Assembly (NCBI GenBank): GCA_014874475.1 | Contig: JADBJJ010000022.1 | Span: forward strand, 1 to 64,000 | Reading direction: 5' to 3' | From: Chloroflexota bacterium | GTDB lineage: Bacteria > Chloroflexota > Anaerolineae > B4-G1 > DUEL01 | Length of the DNA: 64,000 bases | Part shown: positions 8,692-17,300 of the stretch, in pieces | How the letters are laid out: every line of letters begins with the position of its first letter | Position numbering within the stretch: the first letter of the stretch is position 1 | Position numbers and translations under genes: made by a program | The notes under the pieces: model-generated | Seen by the model: only the letters and a program-made list of their open reading frames with translations | Told to the model about the DNA's origin: nothing | The model's database searches: none

Positions 8692-8705
8692 TTGAAACGT
8701 TTCAA
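8692..8705. promoter_or_regulatory. LacI-type operator O1 at the repressor start codon
   Basis: Perfect 14-bp palindrome TTGAAACGTTTCAA two bases from the lacI start codon. It is identical to the operator at 11263-11276. Central CG and flanking half-sites match LacI/GalR-family operators. Binding here would block transcription of the repressor operon. Confidence 0.8.
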
Positions 8706-8732
8706 TTCTTGGGTAAAAAAAAGCCGTCTGGG

Positions 8733-8746
8733 CTTAAACGTTTCAA
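8733..8746. promoter_or_regulatory. LacI-type operator O2 next to the -10 box
   Basis: CTTAAACGTTTCAA, an imperfect copy of the operator at 8692-8705 with changes only in the left half-site. It lies a few bases downstream of the -10 box, with centres 41 bp from O1 (about four helical turns), so paired binding or looping is possible. Confidence 0.7.
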
Positions 8747-8751
8747 CTCAT

Positions 8752-8780
8752 ATTATACACCTATTTGCACCGTTTGTCAA
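8752..8780 (-). promoter_or_regulatory. Promoter of the module 1 lacI operon
   Basis: Minus strand: -35 TTGACA (8775-8780), 17-bp spacer, -10 TATAAT (8752-8757), both consensus. The two operators lie directly downstream. The upstream PfkB gene ends at 8792, so the promoter is packed into the intergenic gap. Confidence 0.85.
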
Positions 8781-8791
8781 GAGGTCGCGGC

Positions 8792-9745
8792 CTATTTCTT
8801 TATCGCTTTTTCTTCCGCATCCAGTTCGGTGTAGATTTCCCCCCGGTCAATCTTCGCCGGAAACGGGCCGACAACGGCCAGTTTCCGGACGGCCACCCGC
8901 TGCGCGAAGCGGACACAGCGGACCGGCGGGTTGCCGTCCAGAAAAGCGATCAGAAATCCGGCCCAGAAGGCATCACCAGCACCGGTAGCATCCACGACCG
9001 AGACTGGCAGCGAAGGGATGTGCTGGATCCGTCCCCCTTCGGAGAGGAGGACCCCTTCGGCTCCCATCGTCAGCACCACAATGGAAGGGCCCAGGTCGTG
9101 GAAACGCTGGATGTAGCCCTCCGGGGTGAGGTTGGGCCCGAAAAGCCGTCGGGCATCGTCCAGGGACGGTTTGGTCAGGGTTGCCAGGGCCAGCGCCTGC
9201 CAGATGACCTGCATCGCTTCTTCCCGGTCCGGCCAGATGCGCGGGCTGTAGTTCGGGTCCACTGAGACGACGCGCCCCCATTCCCGTCCCAACCGAAGGG
9301 CCCGCAGGACGGCCTGACGGGCCGGTGGGCGGGAAAGCGCAAACGCAGACCCGTGGACCGCGCGGGACCGGATGATGGCTTCTTCGGGGACCTGCTCCGG
9401 TCCCAGATGATGGTCTCCATCCCGATAGGCCAGAAAGTCCGGCGTTCCCTGGGTGTGGGAGACAAAGATGACCGTGGTCTGAACGGAGGGGTTTACCACC
9501 AAGTACTCGCAGAGGACGCCCGCTGCCTCCAGTTCAGCGCGCAGAAAGTGTCCGAAGGGGTCATCGCCGATACAGGCGGCCAGGGCGGCCCGACCTCCCA
9601 GCCGGGCCATATTGGCGGCGATGTTGGCCGGGGAGCCCCCTGCGTGCATCCGAAAAGTACGCGCCCCCCGCAACGAGACGGTTTCTTCCAGCGAGATCAG
9701 GTCCACCAGCGCTTCACCAACGGCCAGCAGGTCCAGGTCACTCAT
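8792..9745 (-). CDS. PfkB-family sugar kinase, probably fructokinase
   Basis: Cytoplasmic ribokinase/PfkB-family kinase, 317 aa. The N-terminal signature MHAGGSPANIAANMARLGG and the C-terminal catalytic signature VVDATGAGDAFWAGF (catalytic Asp in GAGD) are both intact. I use the ATG at 9745: the gene then begins MSDLDLLAVGEALVDLI, the normal family start, and overlaps the upstream glycosyltransferase stop by eight bases. Pairing with a sucrose-phosphate-synthase-like enzyme suggests fructose as substrate, as in sps-frk clusters of other bacteria. That specificity is inferred from context; the family also includes kinases for other sugars and nucleosides. Confidence 0.85.
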   Translation of the reverse strand: MSDLDLLAVGEALVDLISLEETVSLRGARTFRMHAGGSPANIAANMARLGGRAALAACIGDDPFGHFLRAELEAAGVLCEYLVVNPSVQTTVIFVSHTQGTPDFLAYRDGDHHLGPEQVPEEAIIRSRAVHGSAFALSRPPARQAVLRALRLGREWGRVVSVDPNYSPRIWPDREEAMQVIWQALALATLTKPSLDDARRLFGPNLTPEGYIQRFHDLGPSIVVLTMGAEGVLLSEGGRIQHIPSLPVSVVDATGAGDAFWAGFLIAFLDGNPPVRCVRFAQRVAVRKLAVVGPFPAKIDRGEIYTELDAEEKAIKK

Positions 9746-11246
9746 CGGATTCGTCTCCCCAGTACAGTTGGCGCAGTTCGTCCAGAGAGATGTCGTTCTC
9801 GGGCCGCGGGTCCTGAAAGTAAGGCGGGATGGGCAGCAGGGCATCCGTCGGACCGGGGCGAGGGGTGCTCAGAACCCGCTGGATAACGGTCAGGTATCCC
9901 TCAGCGGTGCGCTCCCAGGTGTAGCGGGCCAGGACTCGCTCCTGCCCCCGGCGGGCGAACTCCTCCCAGGCTCCGGGGCTCTCCAGAAGCCGCAACAGGC
10001 CCCGGGCGATGTCGGCGGGATCGGCGGGGTCCACCAGGACACCGTACTCCTCCCCGTCCTCCTGCCAGATTTCAGCGGGCCCGCCGCTCCGGGTGACGAC
10101 CACCGGCAACCCGGTCGCGGCGGCCTCCAAGGGGGCCAGGCCGAAGGGCTCGTACCAGGCCGTCAGTGCGAAGACGGAGCGGCGCCGAGCCAGCAACCGG
10201 TAGGCCGCCGCCAGCGCCGATTGCCCCGCCAGGGCCACCGTGCTCACTTCGCCCCAGAGGCTGCGGCCCTGGACGACCTGCCGGATGCGCGCCAGAATCT
10301 CCCGTTCCACCGGGGTTCCCTCCTCCCGGCGGAGGGGGTCCTCCAGGTGGGCCGTAACCAGCAGCAGGTTGGCTCGTTCCCGCAGGGTCGGGCTTTCGGC
10401 GAAGGCCACTACCAGTCCCAGGTGGTTCTTCTTCGGCTCCAGTCGGCTGGAAGCGACGATACAGGGCAGATGACGGCGATCTTCCTGGATGTCCCGTTCC
10501 AGCGCGGCCAGAACCCGCTGGTGGATGGCCTCCTCATCGGGGGCCCGCGCCCTGGGGTCAAAGACGGTGGTATCCACCCCGGGCGGTATGAGGGCGAAGC
10601 GGCGGTCGTCTCCAACATCCACGGCGCCCCGGTAGGCCCGATGGCCGTACTGCTGAAACCGCTCCTGGCGGGTGCTGGTGATGTTGACGGCGGACCGGTT
10701 CATGCTGAGCCGCTCTGCCACCAGGCGGCGGGCGAAGTGGTAGCGGGCGTCCAGTTCGGGGAGATTCTCCGGAGTTGCGCCCAGTCCGTCCATCTTCTGG
10801 GCGCCCAGGGAGTGGGCGGTGAAGGTAAAGGGGATACCCGTCTCAGCGGCGATGAGGACGCCCGCCAAGCCGCCGTCTCCGTAGTGGGCCGTGAACGCGT
10901 CGGGGAAGCGGCCCTCCCGGCGGTAGAAATCCAGGATGCCCGGCACCCAGTCTGTGCCGATATAGGGCCAGAGATCTTCTTTGGGGAGAAAATGGTCCGG
11001 CCCGGCAGAGATCCGGACGATGCGGACGTTCGGCATGCCCGGATACCCATCCAGGAGGCCATCCAGCCCGGGCCACTGGGGATCCCGGATGTGGCGGGTG
11101 AGGATGTCCACCTGATGCCCCATCCGGCCCAGCGCCAGCGCGACCTGCTTAACGTAGACCAGTTGTCCGCCGAAATCGGGGTGCTGGGTCCAGTACCGAT
11201 CCTGCGGGTCAAAGTTTCCCTGTGGGTTCAGAAAAGCTAGGTGCAT
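9738..11246 (-). CDS. GT4 glycosyltransferase, sucrose-phosphate synthase-like
   Basis: A 502-aa retaining glycosyltransferase of family GT4. The N-terminal domain opens with LNPQGNFDPQDRYWTQHPDF, GGQLVYVKQVALALG and MGHQVDILTR, characteristic of sucrose-phosphate and mannosylfructose-phosphate synthases. The C-terminal nucleotide-sugar domain has ASSRLEPKKN and the E-x7-E motif in YEPFGLAPLEAAATGLP. It would transfer a hexose from a nucleotide sugar to fructose 6-phosphate, or act in sucrose breakdown if run in reverse. No separate sucrose-phosphate phosphatase is seen nearby. I start at ATG 11246 because in-frame codons further upstream come from the operator sequence. Cotranscribed with the PfkB kinase and controlled by the operator at 11263. 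Confidence 0.75.
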   Translation of the reverse strand: MHLAFLNPQGNFDPQDRYWTQHPDFGGQLVYVKQVALALGRMGHQVDILTRHIRDPQWPGLDGLLDGYPGMPNVRIVRISAGPDHFLPKEDLWPYIGTDWVPGILDFYRREGRFPDAFTAHYGDGGLAGVLIAAETGIPFTFTAHSLGAQKMDGLGATPENLPELDARYHFARRLVAERLSMNRSAVNITSTRQERFQQYGHRAYRGAVDVGDDRRFALIPPGVDTTVFDPRARAPDEEAIHQRVLAALERDIQEDRRHLPCIVASSRLEPKKNHLGLVVAFAESPTLRERANLLLVTAHLEDPLRREEGTPVEREILARIRQVVQGRSLWGEVSTVALAGQSALAAAYRLLARRRSVFALTAWYEPFGLAPLEAAATGLPVVVTRSGGPAEIWQEDGEEYGVLVDPADPADIARGLLRLLESPGAWEEFARRGQERVLARYTWERTAEGYLTVIQRVLSTPRPGPTDALLPIPPYFQDPRPENDISLDELRQLYWGDESDE

Positions 11247-11261
11247 AGTGTACTCCCGAGA

Positions 11262-11314
11262 ATTGAAACGTTTCAATCCCGGACCGTTATACCATTACCC
11301 GGGATTCTGTCAAG
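11262..11314 (-). promoter_or_regulatory. Promoter with LacI operator for the sucrose-type operon
   Basis: Minus strand: -35 TTGACA (11309-11314), 17-bp spacer, -10 TATAAC (11286-11291). The palindrome ATTGAAACGTTTCAAT (11262-11277) is placed over the likely transcription start. Its 14-bp core is identical to operator O1 at 8692, so the LacI protein encoded at 7649-8689 is the likely regulator. Confidence 0.85.
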
Positions 11315-11468
11315 GAGATCCATCGCGAACGTCCGCTGGAGAGTATAAGGAACAACTCCTTCTGGTTTTTGCAGCAGCGGTCAACAACGGGTCTTTGTGG
11401 GGGCCCTTAAGGCAGACGGATCCAACTATCAATCACCAAGAGCGAGACGATCTCGCGGCGCGCGCATC

Positions 11469-11497
11469 TTGCCCTTTCGGGAAAAATGTGCTATGAT
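11469..11497 (+). promoter_or_regulatory. Promoter for the DUF362/polyferredoxin pair
   Basis: Plus strand: -35 TTGCCC (11469-11474), 17-bp spacer, -10 TATGAT (11492-11497), 21 bp before the ATG at 11519, with GGGGG as a possible ribosome binding site. The rest of the 11315-11468 gap shows nothing recognisable. Confidence 0.6.
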
Positions 11498-11518
11498 GAT
11501 CTACATAAAGGGGGTTCT

Positions 11519-12535
11519 ATGAGTTCATTAGACCGTCGCGAATTCCTGCGTTATTGTGCTCTCGGGCTGGGCGCGCTGATCGGCGGGCCGGTGCTGGCCG
11601 CCTGCCGCCCCCGACCGTCACCAACCCCCGCGCCGGGACCTTCCTTCACCCCAATCCCAGCCTCCCCGACGCCGGGTTCTCCGGCAACCACCCCATCCTC
11701 TACCCCCTCGGCCTCCCTAACCACCGTACCCGAATACCCCCACCTGGCTGTGGCGCGCGGCGGGGAGCCGGAAGACCTGGTCCGGCGGGCGGTGGATGCC
11801 CTGGGCGGGATGGGGCGCTTCGTCCGCCCAGGGAATGACGTCATCATCAAGCCCAACATCTGCGTCGCCTACCACACCTACGAGTACGCCGCCACCACCA
11901 ACCCCTGGGTCGTCGGCGCACTGGTCCGGATGTGCTACGAGGCCGGCGCCCGGCAGGTGCGGGTGATGGACTACCCCTTCGGCGGGACGCCGGAAGAGGC
12001 CTACGCCCAAAGCGGTATTGCCGAACAGGTGCGCGCGGCCGGCGGCGAGATGGAGGTGATGGCCCGGTTCAAGTTCGTGGAGACGGAGATTCCAGAAGGG
12101 CTGGACCTGCGCCAGTGCGCCATCTACGAGGATATTCTGAAGGCCGATGTCGTCATCAATGTCCCCATCGCCAAGCACCACAGCCTGGCCCGGCTGACGC
12201 TGGGGATGAAGAATCTGATGGGGACCATCTGGGACCGTCCGGCGATGCACCGGAATCTGGGCCAACGGCTGGCGGACCTAACTTCCCGCATCCGCCCCAC
12301 CCTAACGGTGGTGGACGCGGTGCGCATCCTCACTGCCCACGGGCCGACAGGCGGCAATCTGGATGACGTGCGGAAACTGGATACCGTCATCGCCAGCCCG
12401 GACATCGTCGCCGCCGATGCCTTTGCGGCGACCCTCTTCGGCCTGAGGCCGGAGGACCTGAGCTACGTCCGCGCGGGGGCGACGATGGGGCTGGGCCGCT
12501 CCGACCTGGAGAACCTGCGTATCGCCGAAGTGTAG
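11519..12535 (+). CDS. DUF362 domain protein, Tat-exported lipoprotein
   Basis: 338 aa. The N-terminus carries a twin-arginine signal (RREFLRY) and a lipobox ending LAAC with Cys29 as lipid anchor, then a Pro/Ser/Thr linker to about residue 75. The rest is a DUF362 domain: NDVIIKPNICVAYHTYEYA, ADVVINVPIAKHHSLARLTL, GMKNLMG. DUF362 proteins often occur with ferredoxin-like partners and are suspected of metal or redox roles, but no biochemical function is established. ATG at 11519 is chosen because the Tat signal starts there. The polyferredoxin gene follows after 31 bp, so they are probably co-expressed and work together at the outer face of the membrane. Confidence 0.85.
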   Translation: MSSLDRREFLRYCALGLGALIGGPVLAACRPRPSPTPAPGPSFTPIPASPTPGSPATTPSSTPSASLTTVPEYPHLAVARGGEPEDLVRRAVDALGGMGRFVRPGNDVIIKPNICVAYHTYEYAATTNPWVVGALVRMCYEAGARQVRVMDYPFGGTPEEAYAQSGIAEQVRAAGGEMEVMARFKFVETEIPEGLDLRQCAIYEDILKADVVINVPIAKHHSLARLTLGMKNLMGTIWDRPAMHRNLGQRLADLTSRIRPTLTVVDAVRILTAHGPTGGNLDDVRKLDTVIASPDIVAADAFAATLFGLRPEDLSYVRAGATMGLGRSDLENLRIAEV

Positions 12536-12566
12536 CGCCAGATTCATCTGGTGCCCCATTCAGCGA

Positions 12567-14096
12567 ATGAGAAAGGGTTCTCTTTCCCGCATCCGACGGC
12601 CATCCGCCCTCTGGCTCCGCCGGGGTATCCAGTTCGGCACCCTGGTCGCGTTCCTGGTCCTGCTGGTGGCTGCCCGGCGAGGCGGCGCGCCGCCGTCGCT
12701 GGCGAACCTGCCGATGCGGCTGGACCCGCTGACAACGCTGGCTCATGCCATCGCCGCGCGCGTCCTCCTGCCCGGTTCGGCCCTGGCCCTGCTGACCCTG
12801 GCGCTGACCCTGCTCTTTGGCCGGGCTTGGTGTGGGTGGCTCTGCCCCCTGGGGACGCTGCTGGATGCTGTCCCTTCACCCCGCTCCGCTGTCCGGCGGA
12901 CCTTCCCGGAGACCTGGCGCCGCGCCAAGCACTTCCTCTGGCTGACCCTCCTGGCGGCCGCTCTGCTGGGCAATCTGACCCTGCTGGTGCTGGACCCGCT
13001 GACTCTGGTCATCCGGACCTTCGGGGCCGCCCTCTGGCCGGCTCTGGAGCGGATGGTGACGGCCGCCGAAGTGGCCGCGTACGCGCTCCCGCCCCTGCGC
13101 CCAGCAGTGGAGGCGCTGGACCGTCTCCTGCGCCCGGCAGTTTTCCCCGTGGAGGCACCCTTCTACCGCGCGCCCGTCCTCTACGCCCTGGTCCTGGGGA
13201 CGGTCCTCGCCCTCAACGGGCTGGCTCCCCGGTTCTGGTGCCGGTACCTTTGTCCGCTGGGGGGACTGCTGGGGCTGGTGAGCAAAGTCGGCCTGGTTCG
13301 CCGGGAGGTCACGCCAGCCTGCACCCACTGCGGCGCCTGCGCGCGGGTCTGCCCCACGGGGACAATCCGCCCGGACCGGGACTACGCCAGCGACCCGGCA
13401 GAGTGCACAATGTGCCTGGAATGCCGGGAGGCCTGTCCATACAAGGCCATCCGTTTCCCGGCCCGTCCGGCTCTGGCGCCGATGGAGGCCTACGACCCGG
13501 ACCGGCGGACAGCGCTGGCGGCGCTGGGAGTGGCCGCTCTGGGCATCGCCCTCTTTCGCAGCGACCGCTTCACCCGCCGGTCGCCGCTGATCCGACCGCC
13601 GGGCGCCCGGGAGAACCATCTCACGGCCCGATGCGTCCGCTGCGGGCTCTGTGTCCGGGCCTGTCCGACAGGCGCCATCCAACCGGCGCTCCTGGAGGGT
13701 GGGCTGGAGTCCCTCTGGACGCCGGTGCTCATCCCCCGCCTGGGATACTGCGACTACTCCTGCAACGCCTGCGGCCAGGTCTGTCCGGTGGAGGCCATCC
13801 CGCCGCTGCCGCTGGAGGAGAAGCGGCGAGCCGTGCTGGGGCGGGCCTACATAGACCGCAATCGCTGCATTCCCTGGGCCGACCACCGCCCGTGCATCGT
13901 CTGCGAAGAGATGTGCCCGGTGCCGGAGAAGGCCATTGTCCTGGAAGAGGTCACGGTAACCGATGCGACAGGCCAACCGGTGACCGTGCAGCGGCCGCGT
14001 GTGGTAGAGGAACGGTGCATCGGCTGCGGCATCTGTGAATATAAATGCCCGGTGAGCGGCGAGGCCGCCATCTGGGTTTCCGCTGTGGAGGGCTGA
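12567..14096 (+). CDS. NapH/MauN-like membrane polyferredoxin
   Basis: 509 aa. The N-terminal half has several membrane segments and two NapH-type motifs, WCGWLCPLG and WCRYLCPLG. The C-terminal half holds at least four clear CxxCxxC-type [4Fe-4S] motifs (CTHCGACARVCP, CTMCLECREACP, CVRCGLCVRACP, CIGCGICEYKCP) and two variant ones (SCNACGQVCP, CIVCEEMCP). It probably carries electrons between a quinone or cytoplasmic donor and a partner protein. The DUF362 lipoprotein just upstream is the obvious partner. Much longer than NapH itself (about 290 aa) because of the added ferredoxin domains. The redox substrate is not evident. Confidence 0.85.
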   Translation: MRKGSLSRIRRPSALWLRRGIQFGTLVAFLVLLVAARRGGAPPSLANLPMRLDPLTTLAHAIAARVLLPGSALALLTLALTLLFGRAWCGWLCPLGTLLDAVPSPRSAVRRTFPETWRRAKHFLWLTLLAAALLGNLTLLVLDPLTLVIRTFGAALWPALERMVTAAEVAAYALPPLRPAVEALDRLLRPAVFPVEAPFYRAPVLYALVLGTVLALNGLAPRFWCRYLCPLGGLLGLVSKVGLVRREVTPACTHCGACARVCPTGTIRPDRDYASDPAECTMCLECREACPYKAIRFPARPALAPMEAYDPDRRTALAALGVAALGIALFRSDRFTRRSPLIRPPGARENHLTARCVRCGLCVRACPTGAIQPALLEGGLESLWTPVLIPRLGYCDYSCNACGQVCPVEAIPPLPLEEKRRAVLGRAYIDRNRCIPWADHRPCIVCEEMCPVPEKAIVLEEVTVTDATGQPVTVQRPRVVEERCIGCGICEYKCPVSGEAAIWVSAVEG

Positions 14097-14104
14097 AACG
14101 CGGG

Positions 14105-15346
14105 TCATCCCGCGCTCAACTGGCCAAATAGCCGGAGATAATCGGCCAGGTAGCGGGTGGTGAGGAAGTGCCGCCGGACATGCTCCCGGCCCGCCGTCCC
14201 CATCCGTCGGACCTCCTCCGGGCGGCGGAGCAGGTAGAGAATCCGGTCGGCGCATTCCTCCACGCTGTTCACTAAAAAGCCCGTCTCCCCATCTATCACC
14301 TGTAGCGGGATGCCGCCCACGTTACCACCCACCACCGGCTTCCCCTTCCAGAGGGCCTCTGCCACCACCAGCCCGAACCCTTCCCGCAGCGACTTCTGCA
14401 CCACCACATCGGCAGCGGTCTGGAACGCGTTCACCTCCCGGTTCCCCACCCCGTGGAAGTTGTGGAGGATGAAGATGTCGTAGTCCTCCCCAGCGTAGCG
14501 GATGGTCCGGTCCAGGTAGGTCCACCCCTCTGGATCGTCCGCCGCCATAGAGCCGACCAGCGCCAGTTGTACCTTGGGCACCTCCTGCTTCACCCGTCGG
14601 TACGCGTCTATCACCCCCAGCGGGTCCTTCCAGGGGTCAAACCGGCTCACCTGGACGATGAGGGGACGACGGACGTCCACACCGAACCGGGCCACTGTCC
14701 GCCGGGCCTCCTCTATGCCCATGGGGACGTTCTTGGGAGAGAGGGGGTCAATGGTCGGCGGTATTATCGCCAGGTGCCGAAAGGCCACCCCCGGCCCTAC
14801 GTACTCCCGCATAGTGAAAATAGCGGCATCGTACTGGGAGATGTACGGCACAAAGAACTCCCAGTAGAGAGGATTGGGCTGGGAGGTATCTATGTGGCAG
14901 CGCCAAATCCAGTGCTTCCCCCCTGCGCGGCCGTGATAGTGGAGGAGTCCGGCGGGCTGGGGGTCATGGACGATGATGAAGTCGTACTCCCCCTCCAGAC
15001 GGCGGGCATTGGCCTGGTTGTACCGCTGCCAGATGGCCTTCATCTCGTCGGTGAAGGGGATGTCCATCCCCTGGAGGCCGTTGTGGCAGGCCTTGGTGAC
15101 GTTGAAGAATTCGTCCGCGCCCTCAATGACCTGCCAGTGGGCATCCAGGCCCACATCCCGCATCAGCGGGACCAGCGTCTGGAGGATTTCCGCCACCCCG
15201 CCTCCATAGGCGGTGGCGTTGATATGCACGACGCGCGCGCCCCGGAGGGGCTCCCCCAGGGCGCGGATTTCGGCGATAGCCTCTTCGCCCACGATGAGGC
15301 GGTAATCGTCCAGTCGTTTCTCAGAAACAGGGACTTGTGGCAGCAA
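14105..15346 (-). CDS. treT: Trehalose glycosyltransferring synthase (TreT)
   Basis: 413 aa GT4 enzyme. TreT reversibly converts trehalose plus NDP to NDP-glucose plus glucose. The sequence shows HINATAYGGGVAEILQTLVP and VHDPQPAGLLHY in the acceptor domain, and QVSRFDPWKDP plus the E-x7-E motif of SLREGFGLVVAEALWKGKPV in the donor domain, all characteristic of TreT. The start is a TTG at 15346 with AGGAGGAACCC before it; there is no nearby ATG. It lies 24 bp after the module 2 permease stop, so imported trehalose would be handed straight to it. The same transporter-treT pairing is known in Thermococcales. Alternative annotation would be trehalose phosphorylase. Confidence 0.88.
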   Translation of the reverse strand: MLPQVPVSEKRLDDYRLIVGEEAIAEIRALGEPLRGARVVHINATAYGGGVAEILQTLVPLMRDVGLDAHWQVIEGADEFFNVTKACHNGLQGMDIPFTDEMKAIWQRYNQANARRLEGEYDFIIVHDPQPAGLLHYHGRAGGKHWIWRCHIDTSQPNPLYWEFFVPYISQYDAAIFTMREYVGPGVAFRHLAIIPPTIDPLSPKNVPMGIEEARRTVARFGVDVRRPLIVQVSRFDPWKDPLGVIDAYRRVKQEVPKVQLALVGSMAADDPEGWTYLDRTIRYAGEDYDIFILHNFHGVGNREVNAFQTAADVVVQKSLREGFGLVVAEALWKGKPVVGGNVGGIPLQVIDGETGFLVNSVEECADRILYLLRRPEEVRRMGTAGREHVRRHFLTTRYLADYLRLFGQLSAG

Positions 15347-15370
15347 GGGTTCCTCCTGTAATCTTGGATT

Positions 15371-16228
15371 TTATCCCTTCACCGACCCGGCCAGGATGCC
15401 CCGGACGAAGTAGCGCTGGAGAGCGAAGAAGACCAGCAGGGGCACGGCCATAGAGACGAAGGCCGCCGCCGTCAATAGATGCCAGTCCTGCCCCAGCGAT
15501 TGCACCATCGCAGAGAGCCGCAGCGTCAGCGGGGCCACCTTCTCCGTCCCGCCCAGGTAAATCAGCGCGACCAGCAGGTCGTTCCAGACCCAGATGAACT
15601 GGAAGATGGCCAGCGATGCCAGCGACGGGACGGATAGCGGCAGCGCCAGGCGGGTGAAGGCGGTCAGCGGCGAGGCGCCGTCCAGATAAGCCGCCTCAAA
15701 AAGGTCCTTGGGTAACGAGCCAAAGAAATTCCGCAACAGGTAGACCGCGAAGGGCAGACCGTAGCCGGTATGGGCCAGCCAGATGCCCAGGAAGGTCCCC
15801 GAAAGCCCAACCTGGTTGTAGATGCGCAGGAGGGGGATGAGCGTCATCTGGAGGGGCACCACCAGCAGCCCAACTACGATGACGAACAGGACCTGACGGC
15901 CAGGGAAGTTCATCCAGGCAAAGGCATATCCGGCGAAGGCCGCGATGGTGATGGGGATGACGGTGGACGGAATCACAATGGTCAGGCTGTTCAGAAACGC
16001 CCGCCCCAGCCCCTGCGCGGTCAGGACCTGGATGTAGTTATCCAGCCGGAACTGGGAGAAATCCAGCGGGAACTGGAAGACGGCCCACCAACCGGTGGCG
16101 AAGACAGCATCTTTGGGCCGGAAGGAACTGACCAGCAGGCCGACCGTCGGCAACAGCCAGAGAAGGCAAAGGCCAATGATGGCCAGATGGAGGGAGAATC
16201 GCGCAAGAACCTGGCGCACTATGCTCAT
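15371..16228 (-). CDS. Sugar ABC transporter permease, MalG type (module 2)
   Basis: 285 aa, about six membrane segments (first: FSLHLAIIGLCLLWLLPTVG), coupling loop FEAAYLDGASPLTAFTRLALP. C-terminus ALQRYFVRGILAGSVKG is typical of MalG-type CUT1 permeases. ATG at 16228 overlaps the MalF-type stop by four bases (ATGA), a sign of translational coupling. Followed by treT. With the MalF-type partner and the binding protein it forms the membrane core of a trehalose or maltose importer; the substrate is inferred from treT. Confidence 0.88.
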   Translation of the reverse strand: MSIVRQVLARFSLHLAIIGLCLLWLLPTVGLLVSSFRPKDAVFATGWWAVFQFPLDFSQFRLDNYIQVLTAQGLGRAFLNSLTIVIPSTVIPITIAAFAGYAFAWMNFPGRQVLFVIVVGLLVVPLQMTLIPLLRIYNQVGLSGTFLGIWLAHTGYGLPFAVYLLRNFFGSLPKDLFEAAYLDGASPLTAFTRLALPLSVPSLASLAIFQFIWVWNDLLVALIYLGGTEKVAPLTLRLSAMVQSLGQDWHLLTAAAFVSMAVPLLVFFALQRYFVRGILAGSVKG

Positions 16229-17205
16229 CGTATCTCCTCCTGGGCCTGGAAGCGGCGGATGTTCGCCGCCATTACCGGGACGATGGCCAGCAGCAGGATG
16301 ACGGCGATAGCGCTGGCCCGTCCGAAGTTCAGAAACGAGAACATCTCCTTGTACATCCGGTTGGCGATGACCTCGGTCCCGCGCGTGCCGTTGGTCATCA
16401 CGAAGACGATGTCAAAGGCCTTCAGAGCGTTGATGATCACCGTCGTCGCCACCACTGCCACGGTGGAACCGATCATCGGCACTGTGATTTGCCAGAAGAT
16501 GCGCCACTCACTGGCACCGTCCACCCGTGCCGCCTCCAGAATCTCCCGGGGGATGGCCTTGAGGGCGGCGGAGAGAATCACCATGCAGAAGCCCGTCTGC
16601 AGCCAGATGCCGACCGCGATGAGGGCGAAGTTGTTGACCGCCGTATCCACTAACCATCCCATTGGCCGCTCCCCCAGAGCGACGATCACCGCGTTCAGCA
16701 GACCAATCTGGGGGACGTTGGCCGGCTTGTAGGCGTAGACAAAGCGCCAGATGACGCTGGCGCCCACAAACGAGATCGCCATAGGCAGGAAAATGACGGA
16801 TTTGGCGAGGGGTTCATAGCGTACCCGGTCCACCAGAACGGCGATGACCAGCCCCAGCCCGACGCTGAAGGTGGTCATCAGAACAATCCAGAGGAGATTA
16901 TTGCGGAAGGCAATGCGCATTTCGGGCGAGGTGAGCGTCCAGAGATAGTTCTGGAGCCCGACGAACTGCTCCGATTTGGCGTCAAAGAAACTTAAGTAGA
17001 GGGTCTGCAGAGTGGGATAGACCAGGTAGAAGCCCAGGATAAGGAGGGCGGGCCCGATGTAGGCCCAGGGGCGCACTCTGGGCTGCAGGCGCTGGGGGAG
17101 CAGGCCGACCAGGAAATCCAGCCCCAGGAAAAGGCCGGCGATGCCCGCGACCCCCAAAAGGATAGCGGCCAGCGTGGCGAGCACTTGGGAGACCAACTCG
17201 CTCAT
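16225..17205 (-). CDS. Sugar ABC transporter permease, MalF type (module 2)
   Basis: 326 aa. Two N-terminal hydrophobic segments (VLATLAAILLGVAGIAGLF and the one beginning YIGPALLILGFYLV) precede the usual six-helix core, so it has one more membrane segment than the MalF proteins of modules 1 and 3. Coupling loop ILEAARVDGASEWRIFWQITVP. ATG at 17205 with GGAGGAACGC upstream. ATGA overlap with the MalG-type gene downstream. Confidence 0.87.
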   Translation of the reverse strand: MSELVSQVLATLAAILLGVAGIAGLFLGLDFLVGLLPQRLQPRVRPWAYIGPALLILGFYLVYPTLQTLYLSFFDAKSEQFVGLQNYLWTLTSPEMRIAFRNNLLWIVLMTTFSVGLGLVIAVLVDRVRYEPLAKSVIFLPMAISFVGASVIWRFVYAYKPANVPQIGLLNAVIVALGERPMGWLVDTAVNNFALIAVGIWLQTGFCMVILSAALKAIPREILEAARVDGASEWRIFWQITVPMIGSTVAVVATTVIINALKAFDIVFVMTNGTRGTEVIANRMYKEMFSFLNFGRASAIAVILLLAIVPVMAANIRRFQAQEEIR

Positions 17206-17300
17206 GCGTTCCTCCGACAGAACGGGAAGCCTCCTGCAGGCTTTGAACTACGGATGCGCGCTGCCAGCCCGCGCGTCATCCTGCATCCGACAGGATGGGG

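Noticed and set aside
9612-11240. Plus-strand frame of about 540 codons opposite the glycosyltransferase gene
   Set aside because: Shadow of the intact GT4 gene; Gly/Gln/Arg-rich with no domain.
11247-11276. Upstream start of the glycosyltransferase within the operator
   Set aside because: The codons (MKRFNS...) come from the TTGAAACGTTTCAA palindrome, which is better explained as an operator downstream of the promoter.
12551-14255. Alternative frames overlapping the polyferredoxin on both strands
   Set aside because: The cysteine motifs of the polyferredoxin appear in only one frame; the others are Pro/Ala/Gly-rich shadows.
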